A stretch of 25,757 nucleotides of DNA from Oscillospiraceae bacterium (lineage in GTDB: Bacteria > Bacillota_A > Clostridia > Oscillospirales > Oscillospiraceae): contig JAFYAB010000023.1 of assembly GCA_017540945.1 (NCBI GenBank), forward strand, positions 1-25,757. The letters are read 5' to 3'. Under the pieces are notes generated by a model. That model did not search any database. It saw only the letters and a list, made by a program, of their open reading frames with translations, and was not told the origin of the DNA. The position numbers were made by a program, and so were the translations under genes. This document shows positions 8,176 to 15,621 of the stretch, piece by piece. Numbering within the stretch: the first letter of the stretch is position 1; each line of letters begins with the position of its first letter.

Positions 8176-8449
8176 CCGTAGGGACAAGCATTGCTTGTCC
8201 GGCAGTAATTGTTCAGTCGCCCGTAGGGGCCGATGCCTACATCGGCCCTACCTACCGATTTTTGCCTGCAAGCGAGGGCGGATGTGGGCATCCGCCCCTA
8301 CGACGAAGGGGGCTACTGAATAGATACGTCCGGCATTCTGGACGAATGCAATTTGCCGAAGGCAAATCACAGAAAGCTGCCGGTTGCGAAGGATCGCTCG
8401 GCGAGCGATTGTTTGCTGCGCAAACCGGACAAGCAATGCTTGTCCCTAC
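8176..8449. repeat. Nested array of palindromic (REP-like) units
   Basis: Four palindromic units share a GTAGGG flank on one side. They are at 8178-8202 (GGACAAGCA arms), 8223-8249 (GGGCCGATG arms), 8276-8302 (GGGCGGATG arms) and 8425-8449 (GGACAAGCA arms). The first two have the flank on the left and the last two on the right, so the outer pair and the inner pair are each inverted copies. Between the third and fourth lie three more short perfect hairpins: 8351-8367 (ATTTGCC), 8393-8409 (ATCGCTC) and 8411-8425 (GTTTGC). There is no open reading frame of note. This fills the 399-nt gap between the two exporter genes. A 29-bp exact copy of the second unit occurs at 13135-13163. Confidence 0.8.
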
Positions 8450-8475
8450 AAAGTCAACGGCAAGGAGGGATGATT

Positions 8476-10266
8476 ATGCCGGGTCCCGGGGATCGGGGAG
8501 GCGTGAAGGCCAAGCCCAGGGACGCCAGGGGCGCCCTGCGGCGCATCGGCGGCTATCTGCTGCGCTATCGCGCGGCGGTGCTGGCCCTGCTTTGCTGCGC
8601 TCTCCTGAGCAATCTCGGCAATCTGCTGGGGCCCCGCTTCGCGGGCAGGGCCATCGGCGAGGCCGAGGCCGGCTTCCGCCGGGGCCTCGGCCAGGTGGAT
8701 ATGGACGCGGTACTGCGCTACGCCCTGCTGATGCTGCTGGCCTACGCGGGCTCCAACGTCCTCAGCTTCCTGGTCCACATCGGCATGGCCCGGGTGGGCA
8801 AGCGGGTGGCGCGGAACCTGCGGAAGGACGTCTTCGACAAGCTGATGACCCTGCCCGTGGGCTACTTCGACCGCAACCAGGCCGGCGACATCATCAGTCG
8901 GGTCTCCTACGACATCGACGTGGTCTCCACCAGCCTGTCCACCGACGTGATCCAGATCCTCACCTCCACCATCACCGTCGTGGGCAGCTTTACGATGATG
9001 TGCATCATCTCTCCCCCGCTGGTGCTTTGCATGCTCTTCACGATCCCGGTCTCCATACTCTTCACCCGCCGCATGAGCAAAAAGACCCGCCCCCTCTACG
9101 CCAAGCGCAGCAAAGCCTACGGCGAGATGAACGGCTTCGCCGAGGAGATGTTCACGGGACAAAAGACCATCCTGGCCTACGCCCAGGAGGCGGAGATGTC
9201 CCACCGCTTCAGCGGCATCAACCGCACTGCCGCCGAGGCCTACCGGGACGCCGCCGCCATGGGCATGACCATGGGACCCACCATCGGCATGATCTCCAAC
9301 TTTGGCCTGGCCTCCATCGGTCTGGGCGGCGCGGTGCTCTATCTCTACCGGATCGTGGGCCTGGCCCAGATCTCCAGCTTCGTGCTCTACAGCCGGAAGT
9401 TCTCCGGCCCCATCACGGAAATCTCCAACATCATCAACGAGATCTTCTCCGCCCTGGCCGCCGCGGAGCGGGTCTTCCAGCTTCTGGACCAGCCCGAGGA
9501 GGCCGGGGATCTCTACGGAGCGGAAGACCTGAAGGACTGCCGTGGCCATGTGGAGGCCCGGGACGTCAGCTTCGGCTACACGCCCGGGAAAACGATTCTT
9601 CACGACCTGAACCTGGAGGCCCGGCCCGGCCAGACCGTGGCCGTCGTGGGACCCACCGGCGCCGGCAAGACCACCATCATCAACCTGCTGATGCGATTCT
9701 ATGACCCGGGGGACGGAAGGATCCTGGTGGACGAGCGGGATCATCTGACATACACCCGCCGAAGCCTGCGGCGCAGCTACGCCATGGTGCTCCAGGACAC
9801 CTGGGTCTTCTGCGGGACGATCTTCGACAACATCGCCTACGGCAAGGAGAATGCCACCATGGAGGAGGTGGCGGCGGCCGCCAAGGCCGCCCGGATCCAC
9901 AGCTACATCATGCGTCTGCCCCAGGGCTACAACACCGTGATCTCCGAGGACGGCACCAACATCTCCAAGGGCCAGAAGCAACTGCTGACCATCGCCCGGG
10001 CCATGCTCTACGACACCAACATGCTGATCCTGGACGAGGCCACCTCCAACGTGGACACCAACACGGAGCGCCAGGTCCAGAAGGCCATCCGCAGCCTCAT
10101 GAAGGACAAGACCTGCTTCGTCATCGCCCACCGTCTCTCCACCATCCGCAGCGCCGACCGGATCCTGGTGGTCAACGACGGCGACGTGGTGGAGCAGGGC
10201 ACCCACGAGAGCCTGATGCTGCAAAAGGGCTTCTACTACAAACTGTACGCGAGCCAGTTCGAATGA
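8476..10266 (+). CDS. ABC exporter half-transporter, catalytic-site subunit
   Basis: This is the partner half-transporter, 596 aa with six membrane helices and a C-terminal ATPase. Walker A is GPTGAGKT, the Q-loop sits in VLQDTWVF, Walker B plus catalytic Glu is LILDEATSNVD, and the H-loop His is in IAHRLSTI. The signature reads ISKGQKQLL instead of LSGGQ. That is the expected complement of the preceding subunit: one complete ATP site (this Walker A/B/Glu/His with the partner's LSGGQ) and one degenerate site. The coupling-helix and x-loop region (YGKENATMEE) is also typical. The start at 8476 is chosen because AAGGAGGG ends at 8469, giving proper spacing; the ATG at 8470 is too close, and starts further upstream lie inside the palindrome array. 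Confidence 0.93.
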   Translation: MPGPGDRGGVKAKPRDARGALRRIGGYLLRYRAAVLALLCCALLSNLGNLLGPRFAGRAIGEAEAGFRRGLGQVDMDAVLRYALLMLLAYAGSNVLSFLVHIGMARVGKRVARNLRKDVFDKLMTLPVGYFDRNQAGDIISRVSYDIDVVSTSLSTDVIQILTSTITVVGSFTMMCIISPPLVLCMLFTIPVSILFTRRMSKKTRPLYAKRSKAYGEMNGFAEEMFTGQKTILAYAQEAEMSHRFSGINRTAAEAYRDAAAMGMTMGPTIGMISNFGLASIGLGGAVLYLYRIVGLAQISSFVLYSRKFSGPITEISNIINEIFSALAAAERVFQLLDQPEEAGDLYGAEDLKDCRGHVEARDVSFGYTPGKTILHDLNLEARPGQTVAVVGPTGAGKTTIINLLMRFYDPGDGRILVDERDHLTYTRRSLRRSYAMVLQDTWVFCGTIFDNIAYGKENATMEEVAAAAKAARIHSYIMRLPQGYNTVISEDGTNISKGQKQLLTIARAMLYDTNMLILDEATSNVDTNTERQVQKAIRSLMKDKTCFVIAHRLSTIRSADRILVVNDGDVVEQGTHESLMLQKGFYYKLYASQFE

Positions 10267-10315
10267 TTCCGTTCCGGAAGCCCGCTGCGGCCGCTGCGAA
10301 AAGAAAGGAGCTGCG

Positions 10316-11227
10316 ATGAAATCAACCCAAGATCGTGAGGCGATGAAAGGATTGCTGGCCTCCCTGGTCTGCCACGTCTGCTGGGGTCTGAGCTTCCTGG
10401 CTTCCCGGACGGGGCTGAACGCGGCCCCGGTCTTCGTGCTGCTGAGCCACCGCTTTCTGCTCTCCTTTTTGGTAATGCAGCTATTCCCCCGGCAGCTTGC
10501 GGGACTGCGGCGGGTCAAAAAGGACCTGCTTCCCCTGCTGGCCCTGGGCCTGGCCCAGCCGGTGGTCTATTTTTTGGGGGAGCAGTACGGAATCCTCCAT
10601 TCCACCACCGGCTTTTCCGGGGTCATGATCGCCATGATCCCGGTGGTCTCCACCCTGGCGGCGGCCCCCATCCTCCGGGAGCGGCCCAGCCCGGGACAGC
10701 TGTTCTTCAGCCTGCTCTCCGTGGGCGGCGTCATCGGCATCGGCCTCATGACCCGCAGCTCCGGCACCCTGGATTGGCTGGGCGTGCTCTGCCTCGTGAT
10801 CGCGGTGCTGGCGGGCTCCGCCTACTCCCTGCTGGCCCGGGGCATCTCCGGCCGGGTCTCCCCCTTCGCCCGGACCTACGCCATGACGGGCATGGGGGCG
10901 GTAGTCTTTACGGCGCTGGCTCTGATCCAGTGCAAGGGAGATCTCAAGCTTTATGTCGCTCCCCTTGCTGGGATGCCCTATCTGCTGTCGGTGCTCTTCC
11001 TGGCCCTGGGCTGCTCGGTCCTGAGCTTCTTCCTCTCCAATTACGCCCTGACGAAGCTGCCCCTGGCCCGGGAGACGGTCTTTGCCAACCTCACCACCGC
11101 CGTTTCGGTCTTTGCGGGGGTCCTGGTGCTCCACGAGCCCTTCTCCCGGCTCAGCCTGGTCTGCATCCTGCTGATCCTGCTGGGCATCTGGGGCGTGCAG
11201 AAAACAGCGAGAAAATCTGATAATTGA
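10316..11227 (+). CDS. EamA/DMT-superfamily transporter
   Basis: The 303-aa product is an integral membrane protein with about ten hydrophobic helices arranged as two EamA repeats (roughly residues 8-142 and 152-293). Family features include the early CWGLSFLASR motif, the end-of-repeat E-R-P (ILRERPSPGQ) and the second-repeat equivalent VLHEPFSRLSL. EamA proteins export amino acids, nucleosides or other metabolites; the substrate here is unknown. AAAGGAG lies 5 nt ahead of the ATG. The gene follows the exporter by 49 nt on the same strand with no terminator between, so it is probably cotranscribed. Confidence 0.9.
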   Translation: MKSTQDREAMKGLLASLVCHVCWGLSFLASRTGLNAAPVFVLLSHRFLLSFLVMQLFPRQLAGLRRVKKDLLPLLALGLAQPVVYFLGEQYGILHSTTGFSGVMIAMIPVVSTLAAAPILRERPSPGQLFFSLLSVGGVIGIGLMTRSSGTLDWLGVLCLVIAVLAGSAYSLLARGISGRVSPFARTYAMTGMGAVVFTALALIQCKGDLKLYVAPLAGMPYLLSVLFLALGCSVLSFFLSNYALTKLPLARETVFANLTTAVSVFAGVLVLHEPFSRLSLVCILLILLGIWGVQKTARKSDN

Positions 11228-11257
11228 AACCAACAATACAAACAGGAGGTACGTACA

Positions 11258-11650
11258 ATGGAAGAAATCCTTGCATTCCTCAAGCAGGCGGGGACCTATT
11301 ATCTCGCCACCGTGGAGGGAGACCAGCCCCGGGTCCGGCCCTTCGGCACCGCGGAGCTCTTCGAGGGAAAGCTCTACATCCAGACCGGCAAGGTCAAGCC
11401 CGTCTCCCACCAGCTCCACGCCAATCCCAAGGCCGAGCTCTGCGCCTTTATGGACGGCAGGTGGCTCCGGGTCTCCGGGGAACTGACGCCCGACGAGCGG
11501 ATCGAGGCCAAAAAGCACATGCTGGACGCCTATCCCATGCTGCGCCGCATGTACGACGAGAAGGACGACAACACCGAGGTCCTGTATTTCACCCATGGGA
11601 CCGCCGTTTTCTCCTCCTTCACCGAGGCCCCGCGGACCGTCCGTTTCTGA
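11258..11650 (+). CDS. Pyridoxamine 5'-phosphate oxidase-fold protein
   Basis: This small (130 aa) split-barrel flavin-binding protein belongs to the PPOX superfamily. It shows the typical order: GTYYLATVEGDQPRVRPFGTAE (strands 1-2 with the R-P-F motif), KLYIQTGKVKPVSHQLHANPKAELCAF (flavin-phosphate contact region), and DGRWLRVSGEL. Members bind FMN, F420 or haem and reduce small molecules; the true substrate is unknown and it is not the biosynthetic PdxH. AGGAGGT stands 7 nt before the ATG. It lies 30 nt after the EamA gene and ends the operon at a hairpin terminator. Confidence 0.87.
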   Translation: MEEILAFLKQAGTYYLATVEGDQPRVRPFGTAELFEGKLYIQTGKVKPVSHQLHANPKAELCAFMDGRWLRVSGELTPDERIEAKKHMLDAYPMLRRMYDEKDDNTEVLYFTHGTAVFSSFTEAPRTVRF

Positions 11651-11673
11651 GCGGACCGCGGGCAGGGAAACAA

Positions 11674-11713
11674 AAAGCCACCGGAACGACAGCTTTGCCG
11701 TTCCGGTGGCTTT
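11674..11713. terminator. Bidirectional terminator between PPOX gene and SCIFF maturase
   Basis: A 15-bp stem (AAAGCCACCGGAACG at 11674-11688 with its complement at 11699-11713) has a 10-nt loop. On the minus strand it continues into TTTTTGTTT; on the plus strand the tail is shorter. It separates two convergent genes. Confidence 0.88.
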
Positions 11714-11721
11714 CGTATGCT

Positions 11722-13110
11722 CTACGGGCGGGAAGGATCGCCTTTCAGCTGGCGGACCGCCGCCAGCATCAGGGCGCACTCCATGCGCTTTTTGAAGAGC
11801 TCGCAGCCGTACTGATAGGTGCCGGTGATCTTCCCCGTGGCGTGCCAGGCGTTGGCGGCGCAGCCGCCGGAGCAGTAGAGCCGGGCCCAGCAGTCCCGGC
11901 ACTCGGGGCGGGCGTAGACGTTGCAGGCGGCGAACCGGTCCTGGATTTCGTGATTTGTCACGCCGGTCCAGATGTCGCCCAGCCTGAACTTCTCCTCCCC
12001 CACGAACTGGTGGCAGGGATAGAGGTCGCCCCAGGGGGTGACGGCCATATACTCGGTGCCGGAGCCGCAGCCGGAGATCCGCTTATAGATGCAGGGGCCG
12101 CCGGTGAGGTCGATCATGTAGTGGTAGAAGGTGAAGGGCCGGCCCTCCCGGTCCCGCTCCAGCATGAGCTTCGCCAGGTCCTCGTACTGCTGCATGACGA
12201 CGGGCTTGTCCGCCTCCGTCAGAGCCGCGGGATCCTCCGGGGCGCAGACCACGGGCTCCATGCTGAGCTCCGTGAAGCCCAGCTCCAGCATGGCTTGGAT
12301 ATCCTTCAGAAAATCCGGGTTATAGTGAGTGAAGGTGCCGCGCATATAGTAGCCCTTGCCCCCTCTGGCCTCCACGAAGCGCTGGAATTTCGGCACGATG
12401 CGCTCCCAGCTGCCCTTGCCGGCATAGTCCACCCGGAAGCGGTCGTGGACCTCCTTCCGGCCGTCCAGGGAGAGGACCACGTTGTGGCACTCCCGGTTGG
12501 CGAAGTCGATGACCTCCTCGTCCACCAGCATGCCGTTGGTGGTGAGGGTAAAGCGGAAACGCTTGCCCGCCTCCTTCTCGATGGACCGGGCGTAGGCTGT
12601 CAGGTCCTTCACCACCTGGAAGTTCATCAGCGGCTCGCCGCCGAAGAAGTCCACCTCCAGGTTCTTCCGGCTGCCGGAGTGCTCCACCAGGAAGTCCAGG
12701 GCCCGCTTGCCCACCTCGAAGGACATGAGGGCCCGGTCCCCGTGGTACTTGCCCTGGGAGGCGAAGCAGTAGGAGCAGTTGAGGTTGCAGCTGTGGGCCA
12801 CGTGGAGGCAGAGGGCCTTGATCACCCCGGAGGTCTTCGCCTTCAGCTGCCCCGCCATGGGCTCGTAGGTATCGGGGGTGAAGAGCTTGCCGGCCTCCTT
12901 CAGGGCGCTGATCTGCTCCCAGGCCCCGTTCAGCTCCGCCTCGTCGGTCTTGTCGGCGTACCGCGCCGCCAGCCGGGCGATCAGGGCGTCCCGGTCCTCG
13001 GTCTCCCAGCTCGTGATCAGATCGTAGGCGATCTCGTCCACCAGGTGGATGGAGCCGGAGCAGACGTCCAGGACGATGTTGTATCCGTTGAGTTTGTATT
13101 GATGGATCAT
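11722..13110 (-). CDS. SCIFF peptide maturase (radical SAM/SPASM thioether synthase)
   Basis: This enzyme family installs a thioether bond between a Cys sulfur and an acceptor residue in the SCIFF precursor (the CteB/Tte1186 family). The product is 462 aa. Residues ~1-85 match the place of the precursor-binding RRE domain (YKLNGYNIVLDVCSGSIHLVDE). The radical SAM motif is CNLNCSYC, with Cys at 108, 112 and 115, and the SAM-binding FFGGEP is at 155-160. The C-terminal SPASM-type region has many Cys: 348, 366, 396, 404, 407, 413, 417 and 436, enough for two auxiliary Fe-S clusters. The start at 13110 is preceded by GGAG and fits the family length; a longer frame reading through the upstream repeat and terminator is rejected. 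The precursor gene lies 101 nt upstream on the same strand. Confidence 0.95.
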   Translation of the reverse strand: MIHQYKLNGYNIVLDVCSGSIHLVDEIAYDLITSWETEDRDALIARLAARYADKTDEAELNGAWEQISALKEAGKLFTPDTYEPMAGQLKAKTSGVIKALCLHVAHSCNLNCSYCFASQGKYHGDRALMSFEVGKRALDFLVEHSGSRKNLEVDFFGGEPLMNFQVVKDLTAYARSIEKEAGKRFRFTLTTNGMLVDEEVIDFANRECHNVVLSLDGRKEVHDRFRVDYAGKGSWERIVPKFQRFVEARGGKGYYMRGTFTHYNPDFLKDIQAMLELGFTELSMEPVVCAPEDPAALTEADKPVVMQQYEDLAKLMLERDREGRPFTFYHYMIDLTGGPCIYKRISGCGSGTEYMAVTPWGDLYPCHQFVGEEKFRLGDIWTGVTNHEIQDRFAACNVYARPECRDCWARLYCSGGCAANAWHATGKITGTYQYGCELFKKRMECALMLAAVRQLKGDPSRP

Positions 13111-13134
13111 ATAGGTTTCTCCGTACTTGACGAA

Positions 13135-13163
13135 AGGGCCGATGTAGGCATCGGCCCCTACGG
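13135..13163 (-). repeat. Dispersed palindromic repeat, exact copy of 8221-8249
   Basis: These 29 bases are the exact reverse complement of 8221-8249: GGGCCGATG arms around a 4-nt loop with a CCTACGG flank. It sits between the SCIFF terminator and the maturase ribosome binding site. Two identical copies 5 kb apart, in opposite orientation, mark a dispersed family. Confidence 0.85.
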
Positions 13164-13170
13164 ATAAGGT

Positions 13171-13205
13171 GTAAAAAAGCCGCCGGCCAACGGCGGCTTT
13201 TTTAC
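13171..13205 (-). terminator. Terminator/attenuator between SCIFF peptide and maturase
   Basis: The stem GTAAAAAAGCCGCCG (13171-13185) pairs exactly with 13191-13205 around a 5-nt loop, and the minus-strand arm ends in TTTTTTAC. It begins 6 nt past the SCIFF stop codon. Since no other promoter for the maturase is obvious, partial read-through here would give much more peptide mRNA than enzyme mRNA. Confidence 0.88.
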
Positions 13206-13211
13206 ATTTGA

Positions 13212-13361
13212 TTAGTTCTTCTTCTCGTTCTCGCAGTTCTGGTTGGCGATGCCGCAGCTGGTCTTGCAGGCGGACTGGCAAGAGGTCTGGCACTCGCCGC
13301 AGCCGCCGTTCTTGGCGCTCTGGCAGAGATTGCGGGTCTCGAGGGTGGTGATCTGGATCAT
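13212..13361 (-). CDS. SCIFF ribosomal peptide precursor
   Basis: This is a 49-residue Cys-rich precursor of the SCIFF family (six cysteines in forty-five residues), a clostridial RiPP whose biological role is unsettled. It begins MIQITTLETRNLCQSAK, a leader, followed by a core with CGECQTSCQSACKTSC (21-36) and NQNCEN (40-45). Cys are at 13, 21, 24, 28, 32, 36 and 43; the one at 13 is additional to the usual six. The residue after CKTSC is Gly37; in the characterised homologues CteA and Tte1186a this position is, as I recall, the Thr that receives the thioether from Cys32. GGAGGG lies 6 nt ahead of the ATG, and a near-consensus promoter is 40 nt further up. The maturase gene follows. Confidence 0.95.
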   Translation of the reverse strand: MIQITTLETRNLCQSAKNGGCGECQTSCQSACKTSCGIANQNCENEKKN

Positions 13362-13401
13362 GAGTTTCCCTCCATTGATGATTTATTGATGTACGTTTGG
13401 G

Positions 13402-13430
13402 ATTATAGCACGCCGCGCAGAGAAAGTCAA
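13402..13430 (-). promoter_or_regulatory. Sigma-A promoter of the SCIFF operon
   Basis: On the minus strand TTGACT (13430-13425), 17 nt ending in TGC, then TATAAT (13407-13402). A 7-bp inverted repeat (GAGAAAG/CTTTCTC, 13420-13439) overlaps the -35 box; it could be an operator or a weak end hairpin of the upstream gene. Confidence 0.88.
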
Positions 13431-13437
13431 GGCTTTC

Positions 13438-14466
13438 TCATTGCACGACCTTGCTCAGCAGGGGACGCAGCACCTGGTAGTCGTCAAAGCGGCGGTCCTT
13501 GGAGCCCGTGAGGAAAACCAGCTGGTTTTGCAGATCCGAAAGCCGGGAATAGCCCTTCACCGCGGCGCTGACGCCGGAGCCCGTGACGCCGGAGAGGTAC
13601 ACATGGGAGGCGCCGGCCAGGGCAAAGTCCGCGTTGGGATTGCCGAAGGAGATGGTGATGTTGCTGCTGGCAAAGAAATTCAGCAGGTCCGTGGCCACCC
13701 CCGCGATCAGATCGGAGCGGTTCTTGTCGGAGGTATAGACGATTTGGGTGCCGTTGGGAAAGCGGAAATCGTCGAAGACGATCTCCTTGAAGCCCTTCTC
13801 CGCCAGCTCCCGGGCGATCTGCTTCAGATAGGCCACCACCGTATCGCTGGCCGGATCCAGCCAGTAAAAGCCGTTGCCCACCCAGAGCGCGCCGCTGGCG
13901 GTCCGCAGACTGCTGACGATGTGATTCAGGGCAAAGTTGGAGTCCTGGAAGGTCTTGATCCGGGCCACCATGGTGAAGCCGTGGCTGCGCAGATAGGAAA
14001 TCACCGCGTCCACGGTGCCGATGTCGATGGCGGCCTGCTGGGCGCCGTCGATGCCGGTGCTGTAGTAGAAGGAGCCGTTGCCGCCCTTCAGATCCATCAA
14101 CACCGTACAGGGCGCGCTGAGCTCCTTGACCGCTTCCAGCACCGCCTCCGGGTCCTGGAGCATCTCCAGGTCGATGTAGACGCCGCTGACAGCCGTGGTC
14201 TCCCGGTTTCGCTCGCCCGGGTCGGCAAATTCGATCTCCAGACTCTCGATGGGGGACGAGGGCGTGGGCTGAGCGTCGGGAAGCTCCACGTCCCGGGCCG
14301 TATTCCGCTTGAAGTCCAGGCGGGCGCCCTCTGGGGTGTAGACCACATAGCGGCCCAGGAAGACCGCGAAGAGCAGCGCCAGCAAAAGCAGCGCTCCCAG
14401 CCCCGCCAGGACGAGCTTCAGGCCCTTTTTGAGTCTGGTCCTGGAGCGATAGGATAAGGATCGCAC
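13438..14466 (-). CDS. Membrane-anchored DUF4015-like (putative glycoside hydrolase fold) protein
   Basis: The 342-aa product starts with a short basic tail (SLSYRSRTRLKKG), has one transmembrane segment (about residues 17-38), and a ~300-residue extracytoplasmic domain. The sequence GVYIDLEMLQDPEAVLEAVKEL, then VLMDLKGGNGSFYY, SYLRSHGFTMVARIKTFQDS, GFKEIVFDDFRFPNG and ITISFGNPNADF follows the TIM-barrel pattern of the DUF4015 family, proposed to be glycoside hydrolase-like; activity is unproven. The start is uncertain: GTG at 14466 has AGGGGG 7 nt upstream and is preferred. GTG at 14472 overlaps the prmA stop, and a still longer frame reaches 14499. It follows prmA with overlapping ends, so it is translated from the same message. 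Confidence 0.75.
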   Translation of the reverse strand: MRSLSYRSRTRLKKGLKLVLAGLGALLLLALLFAVFLGRYVVYTPEGARLDFKRNTARDVELPDAQPTPSSPIESLEIEFADPGERNRETTAVSGVYIDLEMLQDPEAVLEAVKELSAPCTVLMDLKGGNGSFYYSTGIDGAQQAAIDIGTVDAVISYLRSHGFTMVARIKTFQDSNFALNHIVSSLRTASGALWVGNGFYWLDPASDTVVAYLKQIARELAEKGFKEIVFDDFRFPNGTQIVYTSDKNRSDLIAGVATDLLNFFASSNITISFGNPNADFALAGASHVYLSGVTGSGVSAAVKGYSRLSDLQNQLVFLTGSKDRRFDDYQVLRPLLSKVVQ

Positions 14467-14468
14467 GC

Positions 14469-15443
14469 TCACTCCCCCTTTTGCGCCGTGAAGCAGCACC
14501 AGTCGTTCAGGATCTGGAGCCCCGTAATCCGCAAACCCGCGGCCTCGATGGCGGCACGGACCTCCTCATAGCGGTTTTCCAGCACGCCGGAGCAGATCAG
14601 GCGGGTCTTCTCCGTCATAAAGCGGGGCAGCACCGCGGCCATGGGGATGATCACGTCGGCAAAGATGTTCATGCAGACGATGTCGTAGGTCTTGGAGAAC
14701 AGCTCCGCCAGGGCCGCCTGGCCGGTGATGACGTTGCCGGTGACGGCGGTGAAGCGGTCCGGGCCCAGCCCGTTGATGGCCGCGTTCTCCCGGGCGATGT
14801 CCTCCGCCTTGGGGTCCACGTCCACGCCGGTGGCGTGCGCCGCGCCCAGCCGGAGGGCTGTGATGGAGAGGATGCCGCTGCCGCTGCCCAGGTCCAGGAC
14901 CTCCTCGCCGCCCCGGATCAGCTCCTCCAGCCGGAGCATGCACATCTGGGTGGAGGCGTGGGCGCCCGTGCCAAAGATCATGCCCGGGTCCAGCAGCACG
15001 GGGATCCGGCCCTCGGAGCGGTCGGGCTCCATCCACTTTGGCACCACCAGCAGCTTCTCCCCGATGGGGATGGGCTGATAGAACTGCTTCCAGTTGTTCT
15101 CCCAGTCCTCGTCCTTCACGTTGGCCAGACGCAGCTCCAGGCTGCCCAGCCCCGCGTCGGGATAGGCCTTCGGCAGCCCCGCCAGCAGTTCCCGAAGGCG
15201 GGCGATTTCTTCCGGGGCGCCGCGGCCGTCCTCCAGATAGAGCCGTACCCGGGAGACCCCGTCCAGGCTCTTTTCCAGCTCCTCGTCCACGATGTCCCAG
15301 TAATCCCGGTTGGTCTCCAAAAAGGTATGAAATTCCGCTTCGTCGTCAATGATAAAGCTGTCAAAGCCATTCATCGTCAGCGCCGCCTCCAGCAGGCCGA
15401 TGCCGCGGGACGCGGATTCAATGGTGAGCTCCAGCCATTCCAT
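14469..15443 (-). CDS. prmA: Ribosomal protein L11 methyltransferase
   Basis: PrmA trimethylates ribosomal protein L11 using S-adenosylmethionine. The 324-aa product has the N-terminal substrate-binding domain (MEWLELTIESASRGIGLLEAALTMNGF), the linker with DWENNWKQFYQPIPIGEKLLVVP, and the class I methyltransferase domain. That domain carries FGTGAHAST (157-165), the SAM motif DLGSGSG (184-190), GVDVDPKAEDIARENAAINGL, and CMNIFADVI, the equivalent of the family's N-I-x-A-x-V motif. The C-terminus WCCFTAQKGE fits the family. The length is slightly above the E. coli protein (293 aa), as usual in Bacillota. GAGGT stands about 9 nt before the ATG. The stop overlaps the start region of the DUF4015-like gene. 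Confidence 0.95.
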   Translation of the reverse strand: MEWLELTIESASRGIGLLEAALTMNGFDSFIIDDEAEFHTFLETNRDYWDIVDEELEKSLDGVSRVRLYLEDGRGAPEEIARLRELLAGLPKAYPDAGLGSLELRLANVKDEDWENNWKQFYQPIPIGEKLLVVPKWMEPDRSEGRIPVLLDPGMIFGTGAHASTQMCMLRLEELIRGGEEVLDLGSGSGILSITALRLGAAHATGVDVDPKAEDIARENAAINGLGPDRFTAVTGNVITGQAALAELFSKTYDIVCMNIFADVIIPMAAVLPRFMTEKTRLICSGVLENRYEEVRAAIEAAGLRITGLQILNDWCCFTAQKGE

Positions 15444-15479
15444 GGTGTGAGAACCTCATTTCCGCAAAATTGTCCTTAT

Positions 15480-15508
15480 AGTTTACAGGATTTTGCCGCG
15501 CTTGACAA
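15480..15508 (-). promoter_or_regulatory. Probable promoter of prmA
   Basis: On the minus strand TTGTCA (15508-15503), 17 nt, then TAAACT (15485-15480), a moderate match 36 nt ahead of prmA. An overlapping TATAAG at 15479-15474 is an alternative -10. Confidence 0.5.
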
Positions 15509-15550
15509 GAGGTTTTTGAAAAAACTTTGCGGAAAAGCATAGATTTTTAC

Positions 15551-15579
15551 TTGGATTTCGAAAAAAAATGTGATATAAT
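15551..15579 (+). promoter_or_regulatory. Sigma-A promoter of the CarD-family gene
   Basis: TTGGAT (15551-15556), a 17-nt A-rich spacer ending TGA, and TATAAT (15574-15579), an extended -10 promoter 42 nt ahead of the ATG. It is divergent from prmA. Confidence 0.85.
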
Positions 15580-15621
15580 AAACAGGTGGATAGTCGGCTT
15601 CCCCGGTGAAAGGAGCGCTTC

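Noticed and set aside
8176..8449. Possible CRISPR-like repeat array
   Set aside because: The units are self-complementary, differ in sequence, alternate in orientation and have no uniform spacers; no cas genes are present.
13111..13293. N-terminal extension of the SCIFF maturase reading through the repeat and terminator
   Set aside because: It crosses the terminator hairpin, the repeat and part of the SCIFF gene; the start at 13110 fits family length.
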